Source: Coemansia sp. RSA 487
Taxonomy: Eukaryota > Kickxellomycota > Kickxellomycetes > Kickxellales > Kickxellaceae
Length of the DNA stretch: 64,000 bases
Assembly (NCBI GenBank): GCA_027577595.1
Contig: JANBRJ010000033.1
Location: 100,416 to 164,415, forward strand
Reading direction: 5' to 3'
The notes beneath the pieces are model-generated. The model saw nothing but the letters and a program-made list of their open reading frames with translations. It was not told the DNA's origin and ran no database searches. How positions within the stretch are numbered: the first letter of the stretch is position 1; every line of letters begins with the position of its first letter. Positions 19,613 through 28,862 of the stretch are shown here, piece by piece. A program made the position numbers and the translations under genes.

Positions 19613-19897
19613 TTATTCGGATTTTTTGTCTAGGAAATACCCAAAGTTAACAACACCGTATTCGTCTGCTAGACTTAATATTGTGGTCTTGTCGTCAACG
19701 CCTGCATTTTTGTGTGCAATACTCACCCGTGGAAGCTTATTTGGATTTAAGTTCTGGCTATCCTTAATGTACTTTGCAAGGTCAGCAACCGTTGTTAGAG
19801 ACTTGCACGCATTTTCCTGTATAGTAGGCTTTATGTTGGCTCCACTTATCGGAGAAAGTACTATTCTTGTTACCACTGATGCCTTCTTTGGAGCCAT
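19613..19897 (-). CDS. Beta-grasp-like small protein, family member 4
   Basis: 94 residues, ATG at 19897 (MAPKKASVVTRIVL). Most diverged intact member: PTIQENACKSLTTVADLAKY is kept, but the SRTDKSF segment is replaced by SIAHKNAGVDD and the end is YFLDKKSE. ILSLADEYGVVNFGYF still matches the TLKSLAD turn and final strand. A TATATAAGGG box is ~150 bp upstream (about 20046-20055). Position, strand and conserved PTIQ and C residues show a common origin with members 1, 3 and 5. Confidence 0.7.
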   Translation of the reverse strand: MAPKKASVVTRIVLSPISGANIKPTIQENACKSLTTVADLAKYIKDSQNLNPNKLPRVSIAHKNAGVDDKTTILSLADEYGVVNFGYFLDKKSE

Positions 19898-20759
19898 TGT
19901 TACGTTTTCTTTGTCTGTACTAGTACAAATCCTAGTCGATTTAAACTGTGTGCTGTTATACTAGCGTTTCTTTCCGAAGGTGCATGTAATTGAGTGACTC
20001 CGATTTATCTAGGAAGGCATAAAAAGCAAGGAAACAAATGCGACCCTTATATATAACTTTTAGCCCCGCTGACTTACAGCATTTATATATTCCTTGATGT
20101 TTGCTCTCTTCTAACAATAGAAATGCCTTGATTGCAAGCCCCTAGTTACCTTTTATTATTATTGTATTTACTTCTATTTTAATACATTACAGATATAAAT
20201 GTAGTTAGGAATGATTCTGGTTTGTTTAATATTAATAATAGTTTCGAAGGGGGTAAAAGCCTATTTTGATCACAGATATCCATATTGTATATTTTTTATT
20301 TTTGTAAAATGTTTTCTTAACCTTCCAGCAAACTTTATTTTTGGAACTAAATATATTTAAAGGTTTGGTACATCTCTTGATCGGTCATTATTTTTGGTGC
20401 ATCATCAGCAAGGCAACTCTATTTTAGTATTTGTTTAAATTTTCAACTGCCATTTAGTGCCAACAATGAATAATGCACTATCAAATAATTTTTAACACTT
20501 ACTCCTGTTTTCCTGAAATCCATTACATACTCCTTTTTAGAGTTAATATGCAGATACAGATTATTTTTCATTGGAATAGTTACATTTTGCAGTGGTGTTC
20601 AAAACAGCTGATATTTTACATTTAAAACCTGGTTTCAATTATAAAACAAAAGCTAATATCCATCTACTTGAATTTTTGCATTTTAATTCAAATTGTTATA
20701 TGCAAAGCACAAACTTGGAAACTATAGATAAACAATTTTTAACCTGTAATTCAACTTTG

Positions 20760-21026
20760 TTATTCAACACGGAATGTAATTTGTACCTCGTTGTCACTAT
20801 TAGCTAGACTTTTAAGCGTCGTATTGCCATTAAAAGATCTATCTGTACGGCTCAAAACTACCTTTGGATTGTCCTTGTTGTGCAAGTTCTTGTTCTTACT
20901 AATGTAGCTAACTAAATCATCAATAGTAGCCAAGTTTTGGCAAGCAGATTTCTGTATAGTGGGCCTTAATGATCTATTATTTTCATCAGTAAGTGTAACC
21001 TTATACACACGATCAGTTGAAGCCAT
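20760..21026 (-). CDS. Beta-grasp-like small protein, family member 5
   Basis: 88 residues, ATG at 21026 (MASTDRVYKVTL). Carries RPTIQKSACQNLATIDDL, YISKNKNLHNKDNPKVVL, SRTDRSFNGNTTLKSLA and final strand EVQITFRVE. A TATATAAAAGC box lies ~153 bp upstream (about 21175-21186). It is the outermost copy of the cluster before the helicase gene. Fold inferred, function unknown. Confidence 0.72.
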   Translation of the reverse strand: MASTDRVYKVTLTDENNRSLRPTIQKSACQNLATIDDLVSYISKNKNLHNKDNPKVVLSRTDRSFNGNTTLKSLANSDNEVQITFRVE

Positions 21027-22032
21027 TTTTATGTATATGGTATCTAGATTTGTAGATATCTTGCTGATTTAATCAATATTTTGTTTCAGTGGTGGTGTTT
21101 GGTGGGAAGCTTTGGAATTTCCTATTTTCTGTTGGTGTGGAGGAAAAAGTATTTCGCAGGAAGGGAGAGCCATAGCTTTTATATACTATATTCCACAGCC
21201 CTACTATTTGGCTTTATTTACAAGTTTTTAAATACGCAGCTACTCTAGTATAGCAGCAATTTGACTTGGATCCTCCACTTGCCTTTTATGACCCCATTTT
21301 CTATTTTTACACCTCAAAATATAGGATTTTTGCCAGGAATAGAATCAGCACATATCATGTTGTTATTAATTACTTTGACAAGGGATATGGTGCAATATGG
21401 ATAACGGATATAAATACATTGAAACTTTACTATATTTCAAATTCTATTTTTTCTTTTGGATATGCCAAGTCGGCGGGGTGTCTTGTAGTGTAAAATTATT
21501 AATATTAGCTACGCAACCCAATTGTATGCTATTTTTATGGAGCTAGCAGCAAGTCAATGGATTTTTGTCGTTTACTTTGATGTTTCTATAATAAGCGGTT
21601 AGTATTAACAAAAATCCGGAGGTCATAGAGAAATTAGGCAGAGCATGCTTTGGATAGCACACGCGATGTCTATATAGTCAGCAAAAGGTTATATCACGGA
21701 ATGTGTATTCGAGTAAGCAGGTGCCTCTCTTTACGTTTGTTGTTGATAGAAATGGAGTAAAAAATATGTTTTACTAAAATAGCATTTGTATAGAAAAAAA
21801 GACAACAGCTAGACTGGCCCTGGTAGCATCTTCGTACCATCTGCGTGATTGACTGTGATTTCATCTAATATTCTATAAGATTAATGCTACGATCAGTGCT
21901 AATGAAACGAGTTTAACGAGAGCCATATAAACTGAGACAGAAAGCAGCGACTATTAGTTGCTCCTTTGGTCCAAGCTTTGCATTATTCAGCGGTTTTGTT
22001 TTTCTTTTTTCTTTTTCAAATTTGAATTTAAT
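21027..22032. other. AT-rich intergenic region, no gene seen
   Basis: Holds the promoter of beta-grasp member 5 (minus strand) and the promoter/5' UTR of the DHX29-like helicase gene (plus strand), with a T-rich pyrimidine tract just before its ATG. Nothing else recognised. Confidence 0.4.
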
Positions 22033-25000
22033 ATGCCGTCAAAGAAAAAAGGAAAAAAGGTGCGCGATCCCTCGGCGTATGCTACTGTTAGTGTTCCGTC
22101 CAAAGCCAGTCGTGCAGTATCTTTGCCGCAGTCACCACCATTACCAGCGCCGGCACCTGCTGAGAAGCCTTTGGCAGATAATAATGGCGACGAAGACAAA
22201 GAGTTGTTGATTCTCGAAAACCAAATTCAAGAACCCACAGGCGGTGACGTGAGCTCGGTAGATGCTTGGGTGTCGATCGATTTGGCTCGCAAACAAGCCA
22301 GCGCGCGAGTTCGCAGCGAAACCAATGCTAAACTAAAGCCCAGGATCAATGGACCAGTGGTTGTGTTGTCCCAGAAATCAGAACAGCTTCTTGTAGAGCA
22401 GATCAGAGCCAAGCAGCTGGTCTTGCCCAGTCCACGTGTCGAAACGGTACTGTCGCTGAGAGACTGGACTCGATCGGCCAACTTTATTTACGAAACGCTT
22501 GCAGCATACAAGTTTGCGGATGACGATATTGCAGCAGCAATGGCGGCCACGAAGGGTGCTGGCGATCTTGTCGATGTTGTTGCGTGGCTCTGCTTCCATG
22601 TGCATGCAGACCAAATGCCTGTCGACATGCGCGATAAGCTTGAGTATGGGTTATATGAAAAACCTGTCAAACTACAGCGGCAATTGCCTACACTGCCATC
22701 ACAAGTTGAACCTAATGAGTCGTCGGTAGTGAGTACAGGGGTAGGTCATCAGATGTCGCAGGAATCGACGTCAAAGAGCGCCATACAGCCGGACCACGCG
22801 CTTATGGAGTTGTTGAGAGAGAGGATGCTCGACACAGAAGATACTAGCGAATACGACAGCGACGAGGATACCAACACCATCCACGCATGGCGGGCTGTTC
22901 GGATGAATGCATGTGCCGAGATCCTTGCTTACTACCGCAGCAGTAATGTCGTCAAGGGCCTCCAGAAAAAGGCAAATGTTGACGCTATAGCGGCGATTAT
23001 GGCAAAGGAAACAAAGCGTATTGCCGAGCTGGAAGGAGACATGCTTTTCAACAAGAAGAACGCGGCCAAGGAGTTTGACGAGCTCTGGCAGGAGTACTAT
23101 GGTCCGCTGCTGGAAGACATCCGAGACCTTGAGAACAGCTATATCAACGGCGAGGAAGAACCCTATGTCGGCCCTGTTCGCCACACTGCTAGCCAGGAAA
23201 AAGATGCACCAAAAGCACATGAAACCAGCGATATGAACTTTTTTGCGCAGTTCGACAGCGACAATGACGGAAGTGTAGTGGGGTTTGGGTTGGACCTTTT
23301 CCTTGCTTCTGAGGACGCAGATAACAGTGCACCAGCACATACTTCCTCCCCAACCGCTGACAACGCTAAACGAATTATTGACTCCACTGCGCCTGCAAGC
23401 TGGACTGGTGCTATGGTAAGCGATCTTGTGATGGAGGTTGTACGTCGCTTCGACAAGCAAGCAGAGATACGCTACCAAACCGCTCACGAAAGCAGCGGGT
23501 ATACATCCAAATTGTCGATCACTTGGTCTCTTCCGGCCAAAGCCAAGCAGGCAGTATCCTGCCAGCGCCAAATACCTCTTGCCGACTGGGCGCCCGAACT
23601 CGAGCAAAGCGGCTTAAAGCATGTGTGGCCTTCGCCCCGGAACATGCTTGGGAAAACGAAGCGTGCTGCTTCTGATCTTGCAGCGCTTGTGTTCTTATAT
23701 ATGCAGCATAGCTTGTGTCATAACGCTGCACTGCGGCTTGCTCCAGTGCTGCACAGCATATGGAACGAGTGGGAGACGGCGTCGTTGGCAGAGTCGAACG
23801 AAGAAAAGGAAAGAGCGCTTGCAAAGCGGATCGGGTTTCTCCGCAAGCTGCGCAGGCAGTACGAAGACGCAGCATTGGAGGAGGAGAATGGCGACGATGA
23901 CGACGATGACGACGATGCCCCGACACTTGAGAACTCGCAGGCTAGTGCGCAGCATAAAAGGAAGAAAGAGCGTGTACGACAGGTGAGGTGGATCAGGCGC
24001 CAAATGTGGAACGGCAAGACAATTGGGACCAGACGGAGCAGCAGCGAATGGAAGGCCAAGTATGATGCCGCGCAAAGGGAACTGCCAGCGCGCAAGAATG
24101 CCAACGAAATCCGGCAGGCGGTGATGGCTAACCAGGTTGTGATTATCCGCGGCGAAACAGGTAGCGGCAAATCCAGCCAAGTGCCACAGTTTGTATTGGA
24201 GCTCTTGCTCAGCACGGACGACGCCAGTGGATACAAGGGCGGACGCGTAATGTGCACCCAGCCGCGTCGTATCTCAGCAGTGTCGATTGCCTCGCGTGTG
24301 TCACAGGAGCTGGGCGACGCCGCACTGGGCACGAAGAACTCGCTAGTCGGCGTTCAAATCAGATTCAACTCGCAAGCATGCGCCGAAAACGCACTAGTGT
24401 TCTGCACCACCGGTGTGCTGCTGCGCATGCTTATTGACGACCCAGAGCTAAGCGATGTCAGCTGCATCATCTGCGACGAGGTCCAGGAGCGCACGCTGGA
24501 GCTGGACTATATGCTTATCATCGTGCGCGAGCTGCTCCGCAAGCGGCCCGACCTGAAGGTCATTCTTATGAGCGCCACCATCGACACCAGGATCTTCACG
24601 TGCTATTTCGACAACTGCCCAGTTGTTGAGATCCCCGGACGCACGTTCCCGGTCGAGCAGGTGTTCCTTGAAGACGTTGTGCAGATTTCCAGATATTCAA
24701 TCCAGAGCGACAGCAGGTACGCTGTGCGCCGCAATTTTGTATTCGGCGAATCGGTCGTTGAAAGAATGCGCACGGATATCGTCAACCTCGAGCTCATCCA
24801 CCACCTTGTTCGCGAGATATGCATTGCAGACAGTAGCCACGAAGCCAATGTCGATGAGGAGGACAGCAGCAGCCAGTGGCAGGCGTTTTGCACGGATGCT
24901 GCACCCACAGGTTCGATTCTTGTGTTCCTTCCGGGAATCTATGAGATCCGTGCGCTCTACGGGATGCTGCACACAGACCAAGCGGTCCGGCGCGCCAACA

Positions 25001-26601
25001 CGATAGTTCCGCTGCACTCGTCGTTCGCCAATGACACAATGCCTGGAGCTTCAATGACGTTCACAGACGCTGCGTTTGCGCCGCCGACACGAGGAACCTT
25101 GCGCAAAATCGTGCTTTCAACCAATGTCGCCGAGACTGGCATAACGATCCCAGATATCACCATAGTCGTAGACTGCGGGCTTTCGAACCAGACGCGGTGG
25201 GACAAGGAGCGACACCTGACTCGGCTTGAGAAGCGCCCAATCAGCAAGGCCAATGTTCGTCAGCGGTGCGGACGCGCAGGCCGTGTACAGCCGGGCCTGG
25301 CCATATGCCTCTACACGACGCAGCAGTTTTCGATGATGGCCGACTTTGAGCTCCCGGAGATGCAGAGAATGTCGCTGGCAAACATCTGTCTTCAGACAAA
25401 GGCCCATGGGTTCGGGGACATTATGTTCCTTCTCCAGCAGGCGCCCGAACCACCGCAGCAATCCTCGGTCATGCAAGCGATATTTGAACTGCAAGAGGCC
25501 GGCGCCCTGGACGAGGACGAGGAGCTGACTCCGATAGGCAGACACTTGTGCTATATGCCGCTGGATCTTTCTGTAGGCAAGCTTTTGGTCGTCGGCACGA
25601 TGCTGGGTTGCTTGGACCCGATTCTGACCATTGCTGCATCAATGTCTACCAGCCACAGCATTCTGCTGACGTCTTTTGCGTCGGACACTCGGCACCTGAT
25701 CGATGCTGCCCATGCAAAGTACCATTCCAAAGCGAAGGATATTCTGCCCTATTTGGACGATAACAAGCAGGCGTCGGACTTTCTGGTTGTGCTAGCTGCG
25801 TACGAGGACTGGAGGAAGCTGGCGATACAGCCCCAAGTCGGGCGTCGACATCTCGCGGCCTTTTGCAAATCGAATTGGCTAAATATGGACGCTTTAGAGG
25901 AGCTGGATGAATGCAGGGAACAATATTTGCGTTTGCTCGTTACTCTGGGACTTGTAAGCACAAACAAATCGCCTCGATCAAAAAGCAATAGCCGTGGACT
26001 TGTTACGGTTCCAGCGTCAGCGAATCCGAATGGCAACAATGTTAACATGGTCTATGCCTCTATTGTCGCTGGACTGAACCACGTGCTGATGCCTAGCACT
26101 CGGGACTCATCTGGATTTAGTATCGGCCAAACAACAAAGATCAAACGTGTGGAGGGCATTGAGTCGGGTATTCAAATCGTCGATCGTGAGCGTGTAGCGA
26201 CTAGGCCAATTGAGCTTGACAGAAACTCCGTTGCCGCTTCTGTAACTACCGCTGTTTCAGATGGCTCCACAGCCCCAAGAAACAACACTGCGCTGATTGC
26301 TGCCACCATTTCAGGCAACAAGAACACCATGACTGCGCACACGCTTACCAGGGTCAACCTAGCTGCACTGGTCCTGTTTTCACGGTCGCTGAGCTACTGG
26401 CCGAAAGCACAGCGCCTGGTCATTAACAAGTGGATCGAAGCCAAGTGCTTTGCGCGTACAGCTTCTGCACTTATGCTGATGCGTAGGTTCTTGAACAAGA
26501 TAATGCAGTTTAGGTTTGCGTTCCCACAACAGTCGTTGCCTAAACACCTTGAGAGCTGGCAGGCTGTGATAGTCAATGTGATTAAGAATGAAAGCGTTTA
26601 G
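22033..26601 (+). CDS. DHX29/DHX57-like DExH-box RNA helicase
   Basis: 1522 residues from ATG 22033 (MPSKKKGKKVRDPSAYATV); the in-frame ATG at 21958 adds a hydrophobic run translated from the pyrimidine tract. Superfamily 2 helicase of the DEAH/RHA group; DHX29-type proteins help ribosomes scan structured 5' leaders. Motifs: I GETGSGKSS from ~707, II DEVQ at 815-818, III SAT at 847-849, VI QRCGRAGR from 1077, then winged-helix/ratchet and OB-fold regions. The N-terminal part has VVAWLCFHVHADQMP, like the UBA/alpha region of DHX29 and fungal ucp12. Oddities: motif II has Gln where the family has His, and an eight-residue Asp run lies near 620. Single exon. Confidence 0.88.
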   Translation: MPSKKKGKKVRDPSAYATVSVPSKASRAVSLPQSPPLPAPAPAEKPLADNNGDEDKELLILENQIQEPTGGDVSSVDAWVSIDLARKQASARVRSETNAKLKPRINGPVVVLSQKSEQLLVEQIRAKQLVLPSPRVETVLSLRDWTRSANFIYETLAAYKFADDDIAAAMAATKGAGDLVDVVAWLCFHVHADQMPVDMRDKLEYGLYEKPVKLQRQLPTLPSQVEPNESSVVSTGVGHQMSQESTSKSAIQPDHALMELLRERMLDTEDTSEYDSDEDTNTIHAWRAVRMNACAEILAYYRSSNVVKGLQKKANVDAIAAIMAKETKRIAELEGDMLFNKKNAAKEFDELWQEYYGPLLEDIRDLENSYINGEEEPYVGPVRHTASQEKDAPKAHETSDMNFFAQFDSDNDGSVVGFGLDLFLASEDADNSAPAHTSSPTADNAKRIIDSTAPASWTGAMVSDLVMEVVRRFDKQAEIRYQTAHESSGYTSKLSITWSLPAKAKQAVSCQRQIPLADWAPELEQSGLKHVWPSPRNMLGKTKRAASDLAALVFLYMQHSLCHNAALRLAPVLHSIWNEWETASLAESNEEKERALAKRIGFLRKLRRQYEDAALEEENGDDDDDDDDAPTLENSQASAQHKRKKERVRQVRWIRRQMWNGKTIGTRRSSSEWKAKYDAAQRELPARKNANEIRQAVMANQVVIIRGETGSGKSSQVPQFVLELLLSTDDASGYKGGRVMCTQPRRISAVSIASRVSQELGDAALGTKNSLVGVQIRFNSQACAENALVFCTTGVLLRMLIDDPELSDVSCIICDEVQERTLELDYMLIIVRELLRKRPDLKVILMSATIDTRIFTCYFDNCPVVEIPGRTFPVEQVFLEDVVQISRYSIQSDSRYAVRRNFVFGESVVERMRTDIVNLELIHHLVREICIADSSHEANVDEEDSSSQWQAFCTDAAPTGSILVFLPGIYEIRALYGMLHTDQAVRRANTIVPLHSSFANDTMPGASMTFTDAAFAPPTRGTLRKIVLSTNVAETGITIPDITIVVDCGLSNQTRWDKERHLTRLEKRPISKANVRQRCGRAGRVQPGLAICLYTTQQFSMMADFELPEMQRMSLANICLQTKAHGFGDIMFLLQQAPEPPQQSSVMQAIFELQEAGALDEDEELTPIGRHLCYMPLDLSVGKLLVVGTMLGCLDPILTIAASMSTSHSILLTSFASDTRHLIDAAHAKYHSKAKDILPYLDDNKQASDFLVVLAAYEDWRKLAIQPQVGRRHLAAFCKSNWLNMDALEELDECREQYLRLLVTLGLVSTNKSPRSKSNSRGLVTVPASANPNGNNVNMVYASIVAGLNHVLMPSTRDSSGFSIGQTTKIKRVEGIESGIQIVDRERVATRPIELDRNSVAASVTTAVSDGSTAPRNNTALIAATISGNKNTMTAHTLTRVNLAALVLFSRSLSYWPKAQRLVINKWIEAKCFARTASALMLMRRFLNKIMQFRFAFPQQSLPKHLESWQAVIVNVIKNESV

Positions 26602-26608
26602 TTACCTT

Positions 26609-27058
26609 TTACTGTGCACGTTTCAATATATTGTATTTTGCAAAACCAATTGCGCCGAATAAGAAGGATGTATACGCGTCGAATAGTGAAAGAGTCTGCA
26701 GTGGTAACATCCTTTCATAGAGCCAGGATTTGCCGCGGCTATAACTTTGGCTGAAGTTCATGATTGTTGTTATTTGTTTGTCCTCGCTGTCTATTTTGCC
26801 GCTATCGTCTTCCTTTTCTTCTTGGGTGGCCTGCTGTTCATCGATGGTAGCAGCGGCAACAGGCCGACTGCGACAAAAGCGCTCTGGAGTCTTGCAGTGA
26901 TTGCGAAGGCCGTGGAAAATATGTCTGAAGTTGAGAACGGCTGCGAGATCTCGGTTGTACATGCATGAACGAGGAGTCAGAACGCCATCCACTTCCACGG
27001 GCCCCATAAATAGTTTGTTGGTGCGCTCAAGAAGGCTGTGGCAGAGCACTTCTTTCAT
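26609..27058 (-). pseudogene. Fanzor/TnpB-like nuclease fragment (zinc ribbon and RuvC-III)
   Basis: 149-codon ORF, ATG at 27058, probably the 3' remnant of a larger gene. It reads VLCHSLLERTNKLF, then RSCMYNRDLAAVLNFRHIF and HGLRNHCKTPERFCRSR. This matches the C-terminal signature of fungal Fanzor proteins: a CHGLLRC-type zinc ribbon, the RuvC-III motif NRD with its catalytic Asp, then LNFRHIxxxLRxxxxxPxRF. The first ribbon half and RuvC-I/II are absent upstream in any clear form. After the signature comes an acidic linker and a tail with FDAYTSFLFGAIGFAKY. It stops 7 bp from the helicase stop codon (tail to tail). Almost certainly non-functional alone. Assigned by motif, no search run. Confidence 0.6.
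26625..26708 (+). repeat. Inverted repeat, left arm
   Basis: About 84 bp that matches, in reverse complement, 27392-27476 at roughly 84% identity by eye. The arm overlaps the tail of the nuclease fragment. Both arms read as the same peptide in opposite directions (FDAYTSFLF-x-AI-x2-AKY), so the repeat is a duplicated coding tail. Confidence 0.6.
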
Positions 27059-27391
27059 TTTCTTACATTAGCAGGCAGCATTTTCCAACCAAATATCTGT
27101 GTAGTGCTGACACTGATATTGTCAGGCATTTGAATGCTTCATGTAGACCTTTCTTGATGTGTGCCAGCACTGCAGCTAGGCTCCTATTCAAGGTAGTGGT
27201 GGTATTTCTTCAGATTGTTAGGTATTTTAGGATCGATGTTAACTAACCACATTGAAAGCACAGACAGATACCGAGAAGCCAATCCATTTTTGGTATGAAA
27301 CAATAAGCATGTACCAAACAGCTTTCTCCAAAGCTCAGTTTGCGCATCTTGCTTCCAAGTGCAAACGACTTTTTTCCGGATGCAAAATGCA

Positions 27392-27476
27392 CTATTGCCA
27401 CCGCAACCTCTTTCACCATTCGACGCATATACATCGTTCTTATTCGAGGCAATTAGTATTGCAAAATACAGTATCT
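27392..27476 (-). repeat. Inverted repeat, right arm
   Basis: Partner of 26625-26708. Read on the plus strand it encodes LPPQPLSPFDAYTSFLFEA and ISIAKYSI, ending at a stop near 27500. The 0.7 kb between the arms contains the RuvC-III fragment. It could be the border of a mobile element or an inverted duplication. Confidence 0.55.
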
Positions 27477-28320
27477 CTGCTTACTCGTCCATACAGTGAT
27501 AGAAATTATGTGATATGGTGTGTGCATTGACGACATTTGTAAAGTTGTGAGTAAAATTCGCCTTTAGCTAACAGAATAATAGTTAGTATTGGTAAATATA
27601 TCAATTGAGGTATTAGGAAGCAACCCACTTGTTTGACGATTTGTATTGTGGTGTTTTGTCATTGAACTTTGGAACTTGCAGCATTGCTGCAGGACAAACT
27701 TTATTGTCACATAACAGCATAAAAATAATAATTGCAAATATCGACACCTAGAGCAGCCACCAGAAATGTAAAAAAGCAGTTAAAAAATACCAAAGCAAAT
27801 CACACATACATTGCGATTGAGGGAAGTATCCAAGTTAGTTGCAATTAGGAACAAGTCTATTACCTTGTCATAATATCTCTTGAAGTTCGCATCTAGCCCA
27901 TTTTATTCTTTTGAAATAAATTGAAAAATAACCCAGTTGCTTAAAATGTTACATGGCAAATATATCAGTGGACAAAAAACGCAACCCAATCACACTTTAA
28001 AGGAAAATAGGAGACTTATCATATTTCCCCCTTCTAATTGTTTCTTTGTAGTTTACAAGATTCTCATCCATTCCTAGCACAAATGGTAAAAAAAATACAG
28101 TAAAAAGACAGCTGCAGAAATACACAAAGCGTAGACAATGAAAATGAACGAATTTCTCTAAAAGCAACAAATTTCTGATGTCTCAACAAAAATTAACAAT
28201 CAGATGTAAAGTCTGCATTTTCGCCAATGAGAAGAATAAAAAAGATACTAAAATGTAAGCAACGATCTTTAAGCCATTATGTGGATAGTGCTATCGCTGT
28301 ATGCAAATTCCATGTCAGCT
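27477..28320. other. AT-rich flank of the microgene array
   Basis: No ORF. The part from about 27620 to 28010 is an old, diverged copy of 29390-29760; shared stretches include the one around CACCTAGAGCAGCCA near 27745. It suggests an older duplication of the same upstream region. Confidence 0.45.
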
Positions 28321-28321
28321 A

Positions 28322-28460
28322 CGATATATAAAGAGAGCATTTGCTGCTCACAAATTCTCAGTTTTCCTCACTTCATATCACTCAAGTGAAAACAGCAACA
28401 TTATTCCCCAGCAGGCAAAGAATACAGATAATCCAACAGATTTAAGCAATCCAAAGAAAA
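28322..28460 (+). promoter_or_regulatory. Microgene promoter and 5' leader, copy 1
   Basis: TATATAAAG core at about 28325, then CATTTGCTGCTCACAAATTC and a ~115-bp leader up to the ATG at 28461. Nearly identical to 30523-30660 and 33226-33363, although the gene behind the third copy is different. Confidence 0.7.
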
Positions 28461-28862
28461 ATGAGCAGCAACGGAACTGGTCCCCGTAGACATGGTGATG
28501 GTCGCAGAAATGGCATGCCCCCACCACCTCGTCCTCAACCTGCTCCTCAAAACCCTCCTCCGCCAACACCACCCCAATCGCCATAATCGCTATTGGAGAA
28601 ATAACATGTGTGGATTTGGTTGTTTTTCCATTAGAATGAATCATGAAGATGTGCAACAATTTGATAAGATTCAGCTATTGTCCACCAAAACAAGCACTTG
28701 CATTTGGCTGTTTAGTTTTCCGCTTTCATTAATGATGCAAATTTCTAGCCATTATATGATTCGTATGTTTTAGAATATGAAACTGTCATTCTTATATTAT
28801 TTTTTATCCATAGCATTTTAGATTGTTTATGTGGATTTTAATGGTAATAAAATAAATTGGCC
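28325..28862 (+). repeat. Segmental duplication A, copy 1
   Basis: Matches 30525-31062 at a constant offset of 2200 bp. It covers promoter, leader, the Pro-rich microgene and ~240 bp of 3' flank. Almost identical up to ~28820, then fading. Confidence 0.8.
28461..28586 (+). CDS. MSSNG-family microprotein, Pro-rich type (copy 1)
   Basis: 41 residues: MSSNGTGPRRHGDGRRNGM followed by a Pro/Gln-rich tail (PPPPRPQPAPQNPPPPTPP). The N-terminal half is basic and glycine-rich. No signal peptide. The protein is identical to the copy at 30661. Overlapping longer ORFs on both strands (28378-28773) are shadows, since the conserved promoter points to this start. The tail could bind SH3 or WW domains, but that is a guess. 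Confidence 0.55.
   Translation: MSSNGTGPRRHGDGRRNGMPPPPRPQPAPQNPPPPTPPQSP

Noticed and set aside
27243-27452. 69-codon minus-strand ORF upstream of the RuvC-III fragment, first read as more of the nuclease
   Set aside because: Part of it is the antisense of the right inverted-repeat arm, whose coding sense is the plus strand. The resemblance to nuclease motifs was too weak.
28378-28773. 93-codon ORFs on both strands over the Pro-rich microgene (repeated at 30578-30973)
   Set aside because: They are identical in both copies only because the DNA is duplicated. The conserved promoter and shared MSSNG start support the short ORF instead.
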